Of a stretch of DNA of 45,503 nucleotides, positions 8,606-16,239 are shown piece by piece; positions within the stretch are counted from its first letter, which is position 1, and the number at the start of each line of letters is the position of its first letter. Both the position numbers and the translations under genes were made by a program. Source of the DNA: Oscillospiraceae bacterium. GTDB taxonomy: Bacteria; Bacillota; Clostridia; Oscillospirales; UBA644. Below the pieces are notes generated by a model, which worked only from the letters and a program-made list of their open reading frames with translations, ran no database searches and was not told where the DNA came from. Location: positions 1 to 45,503 of the forward strand of contig SVMT01000016.1 in assembly GCA_015067305.1 (NCBI GenBank). The letters run 5' to 3'.

Positions 8606-9211
8606 ATGTATATTGATTACTCAAAACTTTGGAAACTGTTGATAGATAAGGAACTCAGCAAGACAGACCTCTTGGAGTTGACGGGAATGAGCTCCCGTGT
8701 TTTGGCTAAACTTTCAAAAAATGAGACCGTTACCACGGACACAATAGCACGGATATGCACCGCATTGAATTGCGATGTCAGCGATATTATGGAATGTGTC
8801 AGCGACGAAAATCTTTCAGTTTACGGTCATTTTAAAAAGTACGGCAAATGTGTTGATAAAAATGACAGATACAGCACTGTTCAGTTTTCGGTAGGGGAGC
8901 AGAAATATACCGTTTATGTCAGCAACCAGACGGCAAACAAGCGCTCTCTTATAAGTTGCAACAGCAACGGTAACATTACATGGGATCAGCTTACTTTTAT
9001 ATGGACACTTAAACCTGACAGGTACGGTCTGATAAGACCCGATTGGAATAAAAATGAGACGGTTATCGTTCTGATAAAAGGTAAGCCCGGAATAATCAAG
9101 GGACTTGATACCAACGGTTTCGTTTCAAGCCGAGGCGAAAGAAAAAGCTATAAAGATGTTTACGTAATGTCCGAAGCGGCTTTTAAGCTTTTTGAACCGA
9201 AAACCGAATAA
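8606..9211 (+). CDS. XRE/Cro-type helix-turn-helix protein with C-terminal domain of unknown function
   Basis: A 201-residue protein. Residues 1 to about 68 form a Cro/C1-type HTH (S-K-T-D-L-L-E-L-T-G-M-S-S-R-V and T-D-T-I-A-R-I-C-T-A-L-N-C at the expected spacing), close to the short HTH proteins common in Firmicutes. The remaining 130 residues, rich in beta-strand-like segments (for example STVQFSVGEQKYTVYVS), match no family I recognise. I chose ATG 8606 because AAAGG lies about 10 nt upstream; the nearby ATG at 8601 is out of frame. It is divergent from the sugar-oxidoreductase operon, with a palindrome between, so local regulation is plausible. Confidence 0.8.
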   Translation: MYIDYSKLWKLLIDKELSKTDLLELTGMSSRVLAKLSKNETVTTDTIARICTALNCDVSDIMECVSDENLSVYGHFKKYGKCVDKNDRYSTVQFSVGEQKYTVYVSNQTANKRSLISCNSNGNITWDQLTFIWTLKPDRYGLIRPDWNKNETVIVLIKGKPGIIKGLDTNGFVSSRGERKSYKDVYVMSEAAFKLFEPKTE

Positions 9212-9244
9212 ATATATTATTTTTATTTAATTTAGGACTTGACT
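9206..9244 (+). repeat. 39-bp direct repeat, copy 1 (carries a -35 box)
   Basis: Identical base for base to 9915-9953. It begins within the last codons of the XRE-type gene and ends in the TTGACT -35 box of the next gene. The two copies are 709 bp apart and bracket the membrane protein gene. Confidence 0.9.
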
Positions 9245-9267
9245 CCTTAAGGAAAAAATGATATAAT
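9239..9267 (+). promoter_or_regulatory. Sigma-A promoter of the membrane protein gene
   Basis: TTGACT (9239-9244), a 17-bp spacer and TATAAT (9262-9267). The -35 box lies inside direct repeat copy 1. A GAGGAG RBS follows just before the start at 9305. Confidence 0.85.
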
Positions 9268-9304
9268 TATATTATCTAAATATTATTTTAGCGAGGAGAA
9301 GTCT

Positions 9305-9865
9305 ATGAGTATTTTTGATATAATAAAGCGAAATGTTTTACTTACTTGGTTTATTGGCTTTGCATATTTTATATTTTTCTTTGTATTTAATTTTGTTTCA
9401 AACTTTCTTGTTTTTCTACCGTATATAGTTCGTTTGATTTTTATTCTTGGCGGTGGCTTTATTCTTGCAATGTTTTTTATTTGGAAAATCTCTGTTGGTG
9501 ACGGATACGATTATGAACATCAGAAAGTATTTGACAAGAAACAATACCTACTATGGATGTGTATAGCTCTTGTTGCGGACGCTGTGTTATTTTTGGTACT
9601 GTATCTTTTAGGTGTTAGGTTTATATACACGTGTTATTCTCTTGTTCATTTTCACGGTTGTTTCCCAGGCTCTCTTTTTGCTGAATTATTTAAAATACCA
9701 TCAGATGTCGGAATGTTGATATCTGTTTTTTTGGATTTGCCTATCATCATAGCTGTCAGATACAAAGGTTTATGTCACGGCAGTAAAGTTATGCTTGCGG
9801 AGAGAGAATTGCTTGATGAAGCAAAGAAGAATAGTTCTAAAATATTAAAACAACGCCAATCCTGA
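9305..9865 (+). CDS. Small integral membrane protein, unknown function
   Basis: A 186-residue protein with four predicted membrane spans, at about residues 13-35, 40-62, 79-104 and 135-155, and a charged cytoplasmic-looking C-terminal tail (REL..DEAKKN..). I recognise no conserved domain. It has its own promoter and a good RBS. The gene with its promoter is bracketed by a 39-bp direct repeat, so it looks like a cassette inserted between the XRE-type gene and the tldD promoter. Confidence 0.7.
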   Translation: MSIFDIIKRNVLLTWFIGFAYFIFFFVFNFVSNFLVFLPYIVRLIFILGGGFILAMFFIWKISVGDGYDYEHQKVFDKKQYLLWMCIALVADAVLFLVLYLLGVRFIYTCYSLVHFHGCFPGSLFAELFKIPSDVGMLISVFLDLPIIIAVRYKGLCHGSKVMLAERELLDEAKKNSSKILKQRQS

Positions 9866-9914
9866 TTTATTGAAATATTTTTCAAGTAATATATTTATTC
9901 TTTTTCAGAAAATA

Positions 9915-9953
9915 GAATAAATATATTATTTTTATTTAATTTAGGACTTGACT
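9915..9953 (+). repeat. 39-bp direct repeat, copy 2 (carries the tldD -35 box)
   Basis: Identical to 9206-9244. It ends in the TTGACT -35 box used for tldD. Sequence downstream of the -35 box differs between the copies, so the duplication covers only the promoter upstream half. Confidence 0.9.
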
Positions 9954-9976
9954 TTTTACTGAAAATATGAGATAAT
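9948..9976 (+). promoter_or_regulatory. Sigma-A promoter of tldD-tldE
   Basis: TTGACT (9948-9953), a 17-bp spacer and GATAAT (9971-9976), 46 nt before the tldD start, with GAAAGGAAAG as RBS. Confidence 0.8.
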
Positions 9977-10021
9977 AGTATTATCAGAAATATAATTACA
10001 TTTTGAAAGGAAAGACAAATC

Positions 10022-11407
10022 ATGCTTGACAAAAAAATAATGTCAGACCTTATTGCCATCGTTCTTCACGGCGGCGCTGATTTCGTTGAAGTGTACTCCG
10101 AATACACAAAAAATGACGTTATCAGTTACAGTAATAAAAAAATCGAAACAGTTGCAGACAGCGTAACAAGCGGTGTCGGTATCAGAGCTTTTGTTGGAAC
10201 AAACACATATTTTGCTTGTACAACAGACCTCACCGAAGGCGGACTTCGTGAATGTGCGCAGAGAGTTGCGCAGGCTGTTGGTTCCAAGATCGACAGGATC
10301 TCCGATTTCTACCTCACGGAAAGGATCAACCCCAATATTCACCCCATAAAAACATTGCCCTCAGATGTTCCTGCATCAGTTCGTGCTGAACTTCTCCGTT
10401 CAGGCTGTGCAAAGGCTTACGCATACAATGACAAGATAGTTCAGGTAAGCGGTAATCTTACATCCCAGGACAAGCAGTTCATTGTTGCAAATAGTGAAGG
10501 ACTTTACACCGATGACAGACAGGTAAGAACAAGAATTGCGATTTCCGCAGTTGCTTCAAACGGAACAGAAAACCAGTCAGGTTCCGCAAGCCCCGGCAGA
10601 AGCATGGGTATTGAATTATTCGATCTTATTTCTCCCGAATCTGTCGGTGAAGAAGCTGCAAGACAGGCTATGGTAAATCTCAGCGCTGTTCCTTGCCCTG
10701 CAGGTAAAATGGCTGTTGCCATTGAAAACGGCTTCGGCGGCGTTATCTTCCACGAAGCTTGCGGTCACTCCCTTGAGGCTACAAGTGTAGGTATCGGAAT
10801 GTCCCAGATGGCAGGCAAACTCGGTCAGCAGATTGCAAATCCCAAAGTTACCGCTATTGACGACGGTACTATTCCCAACGCATGGGGTTCATGTAACATC
10901 GACGACGAAGGTAATCCCATGATGAGACGTGTTCTTATCAAAGACGGTGTTCTTAATTCTTATATGATAGACCGTCTCGGTTCACGCCGTATGAATATGG
11001 CTCACACGGCAAGCGGTCGCCGTCAGGATTACGGTTATGAACCCACTTCAAGAATGACAAATACATTCATTGATAACGGTCCCGATAAAAACGAAGATAT
11101 CATCGCTTCCATTGACAACGGTATCTATGCGGCTGCAATGGGCGGCGGTTCTGTAAATCCCTTTACAGGTGCATTCAACTTCGCTGTAAGAGAAGGTTAT
11201 ATCATCAGAAACGGTAAGATCTGCGAACCCGTAAGAGGTGCAAGCCTTATCGGTACAGGTAGTGATATCCTCCAGAAGATCGACATGGTCGGACAGAATC
11301 TTGAAACTGCTCAAGGTATGTGCGGTTCTTCAAGCGGTTCTGTTCCCACAGACGTAGGTCAGCCTCTTATCAGAGTATCTGACATTACAGTCGGCGGTCA
11401 GGCGTAA
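10022..11407 (+). CDS. tldD: TldD, metalloprotease subunit of the TldD/TldE complex
   Basis: A 461-residue zinc-dependent protease subunit. The catalytic HExxxH motif is HEACGH at residues 244-248, in the F-H-E-A-C-G-H-S-L-E-A context characteristic of TldD. A C-terminal glycine-rich segment (GTGSDILQKIDMVGQN) matches the conserved family end. In characterised systems TldD and TldE form a heterodimer that degrades unfolded or short peptides inside its cavity and matures some RiPPs such as microcin B17. It is followed 21 nt later by tldE on the same transcript. Codon use (many AAC, CCC, GGT) suggests good expression. No RiPP precursor is evident nearby, so a housekeeping peptidase role is the conservative reading. 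Confidence 0.95.
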   Translation: MLDKKIMSDLIAIVLHGGADFVEVYSEYTKNDVISYSNKKIETVADSVTSGVGIRAFVGTNTYFACTTDLTEGGLRECAQRVAQAVGSKIDRISDFYLTERINPNIHPIKTLPSDVPASVRAELLRSGCAKAYAYNDKIVQVSGNLTSQDKQFIVANSEGLYTDDRQVRTRIAISAVASNGTENQSGSASPGRSMGIELFDLISPESVGEEAARQAMVNLSAVPCPAGKMAVAIENGFGGVIFHEACGHSLEATSVGIGMSQMAGKLGQQIANPKVTAIDDGTIPNAWGSCNIDDEGNPMMRRVLIKDGVLNSYMIDRLGSRRMNMAHTASGRRQDYGYEPTSRMTNTFIDNGPDKNEDIIASIDNGIYAAAMGGGSVNPFTGAFNFAVREGYIIRNGKICEPVRGASLIGTGSDILQKIDMVGQNLETAQGMCGSSSGSVPTDVGQPLIRVSDITVGGQA

Positions 11408-11428
11408 TTTACGAAAGGAGCAGCAAAT

Positions 11429-12745
11429 ATGAATACTGAAAATATTAGAAAAGCCGTTGAAGAAAGCGCTAAAATTTGGGGCGCAGAAGGCTATGAAATA
11501 GATATTGACAGCAGCGTCAGCGCAGGTGCGGAAGCTCTCAAAGACGAAATATCCGCAGTTTCCTACAGCAGAACAGACTCCATGACTGTTCGTTGTGTAA
11601 AAAACGGTAAAAGCGGTTACGCTTCAAGTGAACTTGTAACTCCCGAAGCGGCTGCTGAACTTGTAAGACGTGCTTGTGAAAACGCTCTCGTTGTTGACGA
11701 CGAAGACGAAGTTCCCCTTTTCCCCGGTTCCGAAAAATATGAAGAGGTTAAAGAGCCTGATATTGAACTTCCTTCCGCAGAGGAAATGAAAGCTCATACT
11801 CTTGAACTTCAGAGAAAAGCTTATGCCGCTTCCGATAAGGTAGTTGACGGTACGCAGTCCTTTACTTCATGTGGCTCTTCCGAAAGTGCATTTATGAACT
11901 CTGCAGGTCTTAACCTTACTTATAAGAGCAGCATGGTATACCACGGTGTGGCTGCTGCTGTTAAAGACGGCGACGAAGCGGAAGAAAATTACGAAGTCGC
12001 TTTTGTTAACGAAGAAAGTATTGATGAGACTGTAAATAAAGCAGTTTCAGTTGCGCTTTCCAAGCTGGGCGGCGAACCCGTTGAATCGGGTAAATACAAT
12101 GTTATTCTTGACTCCAACACAGTTCGTTCCGTGCTTGCAACATTTTCAGGCGTTTTCTCCGCAAGAAGCGCATTTTTGAAAACAACTCTTCTTGCAGGTA
12201 AAGAAGGCGAAAAGATCGCAAGTGATATTTTGACGATTTCAGATGACCCCTTCCATCCCAAAAAGTATCAAAAATGTCCTTTTGACGCAGAAGGCGTTGC
12301 AGTTTACAAGAAAAACGTTATTGAAAACGGTGTATTGAAGACACTTCTTTACAACAGAATGTACGCAAAGAAATTTGGCAAAGAAACCACAGGCAATGCT
12401 TCCGGTGCGAAGACGATCGCTCCCAGAGGTCTTTATGTTGAAGCGGGCGATCTGACTAAAGACGAACTCCTTGCAAAACTCGGAAACGGTCTTTATATCA
12501 CAGAGCTTAAAGGTCTCCACGCAGGTGCAAATACTCAGAGTGGTGACTTCTCCCTTGAAGCGGAAGGATTCCTTGTTGTTGACGGAAAGAAAACAAGACC
12601 CGTTAAAAATATTACCGTTGCGGACAACTTCTACGAAATTCTCAAAAAGGTTACAGCTCTTTCCAACGAAGTAAGCTTCGGAACAGGTTCAAAATTCGGA
12701 GCTCCCGATGTTATGTTCAGCGATATCAGCGTTTCCGGTAAGTAA
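11429..12745 (+). CDS. tldE: TldE/PmbA, partner subunit of TldD
   Basis: A 438-residue protein homologous to TldD across the TldD/PmbA fold but without the HExxxH zinc motif, as expected for the non-catalytic partner that completes the active-site chamber. The C-terminal G-L-Y-I-T-E-L-K-G-L-H-A-G-A-N and S-G-D-F-S-L-E-A-E-G-F segments are typical of PmbA. The start follows GAAAGGAG with normal spacing. It ends at 12745, immediately before the multi-hairpin element. Confidence 0.95.
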   Translation: MNTENIRKAVEESAKIWGAEGYEIDIDSSVSAGAEALKDEISAVSYSRTDSMTVRCVKNGKSGYASSELVTPEAAAELVRRACENALVVDDEDEVPLFPGSEKYEEVKEPDIELPSAEEMKAHTLELQRKAYAASDKVVDGTQSFTSCGSSESAFMNSAGLNLTYKSSMVYHGVAAAVKDGDEAEENYEVAFVNEESIDETVNKAVSVALSKLGGEPVESGKYNVILDSNTVRSVLATFSGVFSARSAFLKTTLLAGKEGEKIASDILTISDDPFHPKKYQKCPFDAEGVAVYKKNVIENGVLKTLLYNRMYAKKFGKETTGNASGAKTIAPRGLYVEAGDLTKDELLAKLGNGLYITELKGLHAGANTQSGDFSLEAEGFLVVDGKKTRPVKNITVADNFYEILKKVTALSNEVSFGTGSKFGAPDVMFSDISVSGK

Positions 12746-13031
12746 GAGATCCGATTATAATGATTATAGAAATTCGAAATACAACCTGAAAGGTTGTATT
12801 TCAATAGGGTTGGCTCCATTTTAAAGGTGCTTAAACAGTCTAGTTAGTGCTAAAAGAGCCAATCCCATCAAATTTTCCTTGAAAATTTGTCTATACTCAT
12901 TTCAATGAATGTCGAGTTAATTCAAATTTTTATCAATTTGAATTAACAAAAGCCGATTTTATCGGCTTGTCGAAACGGTTTAGCGTTTCGACTTTCGATA
13001 ATCATTATGACTGTAGGTACAGAGGATCTTT
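12745..13031. ncRNA. Multi-hairpin intergenic element (structured RNA or MITE-like)
   Basis: The 372-bp gap after tldE has no ORF but a chain of near-perfect hairpins. H1: 12776-12787 with 12791-12802 (12 bp, 3-nt loop). H2: 12807-12816 with 12856-12866 (10 bp, one bulge). H3: 12869-12877 with 12881-12889 (9 bp). H4: 12916-12928 with 12935-12947 (13 bp). H5: 12950-12957 with 12961-12968 (8 bp). H6: 12969-12977 with 12984-12992 (9 bp). An outer stem (ATAATGATTAT at 12757-12767 with its complement at 12998-13008) encloses them, and a further AGATCC (12747-12752)/GGATCT (13024-13029) pair lies outside. The fold suggests a multibranched RNA or a transposable miniature element with terminal inverted repeats. 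No match to a named RNA class is claimed. Confidence 0.6.
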
Positions 13032-13075
13032 ATGTTACAATGGGAAGCTTTTACTTACGAAAAATGATATATAAT

Positions 13076-13110
13076 AACAGACCATCCTTTAATCAAAGGA
13101 TGGTCTGTTT
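13076..13110. terminator. Bidirectional intrinsic terminator
   Basis: A perfect 15-bp stem (13076-13090 with 13095-13109, loop AATC), A-rich before and T-rich after. It lies just downstream of the minus-strand MFS gene and also closes the tldDE side. Confidence 0.85.
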
Positions 13111-13117
13111 TAAGTGT

Positions 13118-14338
13118 TTAAGGCTTTTTAATACTGAGGTTCAAAACCAAAGCCACGGTAGATAATGCAAGAAGCAGTATAAAAGGTGTTGTATATCCGC
13201 CTGATGAGAGCATCAGATTGCTGCAGACTGTCGCTATAAATGAGGCGAAGAGCAGGTTGAAATTCATTATACTGAAATTGGTTTGATAGTATTTAGTCCC
13301 GTAAAAGGCTGCTGTGAAAGCTGCAGAAACTGTGGGACAGGCTCCGTAAGAGATTCCTGTAATGCAAAGACCTGCAATGCATAGAATTACAGAGTTTGTG
13401 ACGATGGAAATAAGAATGACTCCCGCAGCCGCTATTGTTATAATGTTTGCGATCACCATTGTGTTCTTGCGTCCGACATTATCAAAAAGGAATCCTGTTA
13501 ATATTCTTCCCAATCCGTTGCAGATCGCAAGGATACCTACTAAAGTTGTTGCCAATTCAGCTTCTGAACCAACTGAAATCGCAAGATCACGGGCAAAGCT
13601 GATTACTGAATTTCCTACAGCGGTGAGACAGATAAGACAAATGAAAGCTCTCCAGAATGAGAATTTCTTCAGCATTTCTGTGGGCGAAAGATCTTTTATA
13701 TCGAAATTCTCTTTGATTTTTTTTCTTTTTATTTCAGGTACCGGAAACTGTATGGAAGTATCAGGTCTTTTCATAAAAAATCCTGTAATTATCAGTATGA
13801 TACCCGCAACTATACCTGTGACCATAAAGGTCGTTCTCCAGCCTATGCTTTCGGTGTTGAACATTTTCTCAATGATCTTTCCGAGTAAAAGAGAGCTTGC
13901 ACCGAAACCCATAAGCAGACAGCCTGAACATAATCCCTTTTTATCTGGAAACCATGCACTTACAGTTGAAATAATAGCATTATAGGAGATTCCGATGCCC
14001 AGTCCAGCCATCAATGCGTATGTAATATACAGTAAAATAATATTGCCGCTTGAAAAGCTTGTCAGTATAAATCCTATGCCTGTCAGCCCTCCTGAAAGGA
14101 TAACAGTCAGTTGTGTTCCTATTTTTTTTGTCAGTATGCTTCCGAGGAAACCTCCGATACAGAAAAAACTCATCGTGAACGTAAAATTCAGCGCGAGAGA
14201 TTTGGCATCCCAACCGAATTCATTTGCAAGAGGTGCTTTCAGTATCGACCATGCGTAAATTATACCGGCAAAAAGCATTGAAACAGTACCTATTGGCAAT
14301 AGCAGCTTTCTGGTTGAAATATTGTCTGTTTTTATCAT
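13118..14338 (-). CDS. OFA-family MFS transporter (oxalate/formate antiporter-like)
   Basis: A 406-residue major facilitator with about 12 membrane segments. The N-terminal G-T-V-S-M-L-F-A-G-I-I-Y-A-W-S-I-L segment and the A-G-L-G-I-G-I-S-Y-N loop are typical of the oxalate/formate antiporter (OFA) family, whose members exchange small carboxylates such as formate, oxalate, lactate or pyruvate. The specific substrate is unknown. AAAGGAG precedes the start. A strong hairpin followed by a run of seven T lies directly upstream of the RBS, so the gene may be read only when transcription passes a leader terminator. Confidence 0.88.
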   Translation of the reverse strand: MIKTDNISTRKLLLPIGTVSMLFAGIIYAWSILKAPLANEFGWDAKSLALNFTFTMSFFCIGGFLGSILTKKIGTQLTVILSGGLTGIGFILTSFSSGNIILLYITYALMAGLGIGISYNAIISTVSAWFPDKKGLCSGCLLMGFGASSLLLGKIIEKMFNTESIGWRTTFMVTGIVAGIILIITGFFMKRPDTSIQFPVPEIKRKKIKENFDIKDLSPTEMLKKFSFWRAFICLICLTAVGNSVISFARDLAISVGSEAELATTLVGILAICNGLGRILTGFLFDNVGRKNTMVIANIITIAAAGVILISIVTNSVILCIAGLCITGISYGACPTVSAAFTAAFYGTKYYQTNFSIMNFNLLFASFIATVCSNLMLSSGGYTTPFILLLALSTVALVLNLSIKKP

Positions 14339-14353
14339 TGTAATATCTCCTTT

Positions 14354-14401
14354 AAAAAAAGCACTGTGTTTTCGGTATTATGTTATCGGAAACATAGTGC
14401 T
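14354..14401 (-). terminator. Leader terminator/attenuator before the OFA transporter gene
   Basis: On the minus strand an 18-bp stem (14384-14401 with 14360-14377, some G-U pairs, 6-nt loop) is followed at once by seven T and then by AAAGGAG and the start at 14338. It stands between tRNA-Leu and the transporter and has no separate promoter that I can see after it. Confidence 0.7.
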
Positions 14402-14416
14402 GTTGTTTATTAAAAT

Positions 14417-14447
14417 AAGGGACAATATCTTTTTTGACTTGTCCCTT
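14417..14447 (-). terminator. Intrinsic terminator of tRNA-Leu
   Basis: AAGGGACAA at 14417-14425 pairs with TTGTCCCTT at 14439-14447. On the minus strand it begins 4 nt after the encoded CCA of the tRNA and is followed by an ATTTTA tract. Confidence 0.75.
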
Positions 14448-14450
14448 AAT

Positions 14451-14534
14451 TGGTGCGGATAACAGGGGTCGAACCTGCACACCTGAGGCGTCAGATCCTA
14501 AATCTGATGCGTCTGCCAATTCCGCCATATCCGC
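14451..14534 (-). tRNA. tRNA-Leu(UAG)
   Basis: On the minus strand the 84-nt gene starts GCGGATATGGCGG and ends in an encoded CCA (14451-14453). The acceptor arms GCGGATA and TATCCGC pair. The anticodon loop TTTAGGA contains TAG, reading CUA (and other CUN) leucine codons. The T-arm contains GGTTCGA and a long variable arm is present, as in class II tRNAs. The apparent promoter lies beyond the IVP-like remnant, at 14871-14899. Confidence 0.95.
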
Positions 14535-14541
14535 TTATTTA

Positions 14542-14866
14542 GTGCAAAATGCAGAATGCAGGATGCAAAATTATTGACCTGATGATGTTTTGCAGATTGC
14601 GCCGAGGATATTGCCGATTTCCAAAACATCTTGTTCCAAGCTTTTAAATTGGTTTTCGGTAATATATTCTGTCTTATACAATAACCTCAGCCAATAATAA
14701 GTTTCATTTGCTTCTTTCAGGGCGATATTCATCTTGTATGAAAAATCCGCTTTTGAGTGACCTTTTTCAGCCTCTGCAACATTAGCTCCAATGCCGATGC
14801 CTGAACTCAGACATGTTTCGATAAAACATAATTATCATTCTGCACTCTGCATTCTGCATTTTGCAT
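14542..14866 (-). mobile_element. IVP (23S rRNA intervening sequence-type) element with inverted ends
   Basis: Inverted repeats of about 30 nt (14542-14571 and 14837-14866, 26 of 30 positions matching), built from TGCAGAATGCA-type motifs, flank a truncated IVP/four-helix-bundle gene. Related elements are known as intervening sequences in 23S rRNA helices, where the paired ends form a stem. Here the element lies between a consensus promoter and tRNA-Leu, in the same orientation. The expected transcription start (about 14864) falls at the edge of the right-hand repeat, so a transcript would begin with the stem. Confidence 0.65.
14571..14834 (-). pseudogene. Truncated four-helix bundle protein (23S rRNA intervening sequence protein family)
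   Basis: The minus-strand reading from about 14834 to the TAA at 14571-14573 gives about 85 codons. They contain S-I/G-I-G-A-N-V-A-E-A-E-K-G-H-S-K-A-D-F, followed by a K-M-N-I-A-L-K-E-A-N-E-T-Y-Y-W-L-R-L-L segment. These are the core motifs of the IVP/four-helix bundle family (TIGR02436-like, related to the Avd accessory proteins of diversity-generating retroelements). Full-length members have about 115-120 residues; here the first helix (about 35 residues) is missing, a TAA lies directly upstream in frame and no good start codon or RBS is present. I read it as a decayed gene. Confidence 0.75.
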
Positions 14867-14870
14867 TACT

Positions 14871-14899
14871 ATTATACTAATTTTTTTTGCATTTGTCAA
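14871..14899 (-). promoter_or_regulatory. Promoter reading through the IVP element into tRNA-Leu
   Basis: On the minus strand TTGACA (14894-14899) and TATAAT (14871-14876) are both consensus with a 17-bp spacer. Nothing else on that strand lies before the tRNA except the IVP remnant, so this is probably the original tRNA-Leu promoter. Confidence 0.75.
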
Positions 14900-14938
14900 G
14901 TGAAAAACGGAATTTGTCGTATAATTTATACAAAGGTC

Positions 14939-14967
14939 TTGACTTTAAGCCGAATTTATGGTATATT
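14939..14967 (+). promoter_or_regulatory. Sigma-A promoter of the GspE-like ATPase gene
   Basis: TTGACT (14939-14944), a 17-bp spacer and TATATT (14962-14967), followed by AGGAAGGAGG and a GTG start at 14993. Confidence 0.8.
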
Positions 14968-14992
14968 AAATAGAAAGGAAGGAGGATTTGCC

Positions 14993-16201
14993 GTGCTCAA
15001 ATGGTTAAAAAAAGGTTTTAACAAAATGTTTTCTGATAAAAAAGAAGAAAATGATAGCCTTAGCATAAGACTTCTCCGCATAATGAAAAAAGCTTCTTTG
15101 TTGGGTGCCAGCGATATACATATTCTTCCTTATGAAACTTTTTCTGAGATAAGATTTCGTATAGACGGGGATCTCGTGCTTTACCGAGAACTCAATACAA
15201 TGGACCATCTTCGTATAATAAATTTATTGAAGCTTTGGTCAGGGCTGGACTCTTCCAACCATATAATAGTTCAGGAGGGACAAATAGTCAAGGAACTTCC
15301 TGGAGATAAGGTTAAAAGTGAGTTCAGAGTTTCATTTGTCAGGTCGGAATACGGTGAAAAAGCTGTTATAAGAATACTTGGCAGAACTCTTATTTCAATG
15401 GACAGAAAAGTTTTGGGTTTTACTGCCGAAGACGATCTGCGTTTAGAAAATGTTATCAGAAAACGCCGAGGACTTATTTTACTCTGCGGTGCAACGGGCA
15501 GCGGTAAAACGACAACGATATATTCATTCCTGAATAATCTCAAAAACAATGCGGTGAATATAACAACTATAGAAGATCCGATCGAATATGTTCTTGAGGG
15601 CATCACTCAGACTTCCGTTAATCCCTCAGGCGGTTACACTTACGAATCGGCAATAAAAGCTGTGTTGCGCCAGGATCCTGATATTTTATATGTGGGCGAG
15701 ATAAGAGATACGGAAACTGCGTCTGCCGCAATAAACGCTGTTCTTACGGGACATATGGTCTTCAGCTCCGTTCATTCCGAAAATATAGTAACATCATTCC
15801 TTCGTCTTTTTAAGCTGGGAATAAATTCTCAGCAGCTTTCAGAATCGGTCAGTGCCATGATCTGTCAGACTTTAGTCAAACGTGTCTGCCGTAAATGCGC
15901 AACACGCAGGCATCTTACCGATGAAGAAAAGAGTATTCTTGGCATTAGCGGGGATCCGATAGTTTATACTGAAAGTAAATCGGGTTGTGAGAACTGTCAC
16001 GGGTTCAAATCAAACGGTAGAGTTGCTGCGTATGAACTTTTCATTCCGTCTGAATTTGAGAAAAATCTGCTTTCCGAGAAATTTTCAACTGTTACATTAA
16101 ATAATATAATGAATTCCCATGGTAAAATAAATGACTCCTTGAGGAGGCTTCTTTGCGACGGTATAATTTCCGTTGAGGAAGCTCTCCGCGAAATAAAATA
16201 A
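14993..16201 (+). CDS. GspE/PilB-type secretion or pilus assembly ATPase (orphan)
   Basis: A protein of about 402 residues in the type II secretion/type IV pilus ATPase family. The Walker A is GATGSGKTTT; an Asp box (T-I-E-D-P-I-E-Y) and a Walker B region (P-D-I-L-Y-V-G-E-I-R-D) follow. The His box is T-G-H-M-V-F-S-S-V-H. A zinc-binding CxxC...CxxC pair (CRKC and CENC) marks the GspE/PilB subtype rather than PilT. I chose the GTG at 14993 because GGAGG sits just upstream and the promoter ends at 14967; a longer upstream reading frame would start inside the promoter. No pilin, inner-membrane platform, secretin or prepilin peptidase gene is within the window, so its machine is encoded elsewhere or it works alone. 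Confidence 0.92.
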   Translation: MLKWLKKGFNKMFSDKKEENDSLSIRLLRIMKKASLLGASDIHILPYETFSEIRFRIDGDLVLYRELNTMDHLRIINLLKLWSGLDSSNHIIVQEGQIVKELPGDKVKSEFRVSFVRSEYGEKAVIRILGRTLISMDRKVLGFTAEDDLRLENVIRKRRGLILLCGATGSGKTTTIYSFLNNLKNNAVNITTIEDPIEYVLEGITQTSVNPSGGYTYESAIKAVLRQDPDILYVGEIRDTETASAAINAVLTGHMVFSSVHSENIVTSFLRLFKLGINSQQLSESVSAMICQTLVKRVCRKCATRRHLTDEEKSILGISGDPIVYTESKSGCENCHGFKSNGRVAAYELFIPSEFEKNLLSEKFSTVTLNNIMNSHGKINDSLRRLLCDGIISVEEALREIK

Positions 16202-16233
16202 TATCCGAGGTCTAAAAGTTGACTTCGGATATT
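16200..16233. terminator. Terminator between convergent genes
   Basis: An inverted repeat of about 13 bp (16200-16212 with 16221-16233, one mismatch) between the ends of the ATPase gene and the minus-strand HTH gene. Confidence 0.6.
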
Positions 16234-16239
16234 TGTGTG

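Noticed and set aside
10022-12745. TldD/TldE as part of a RiPP biosynthetic cluster
   Set aside because: No precursor peptide, cyclodehydratase, lanthipeptide synthase or radical-SAM RiPP enzyme is nearby; the only radical-SAM protein is the GRE activase.
12745-13031. Reading the hairpin chain as a CRISPR array or integron attC site
   Set aside because: The stems differ in sequence and there are no regular spacers, cas genes or integrase.
14861-14992. N-terminal extension of the GspE-like protein beginning at 14861
   Set aside because: It would start inside the divergent promoter region and lies upstream of the mapped -35/-10; the GTG at 14993 has an ideal RBS.
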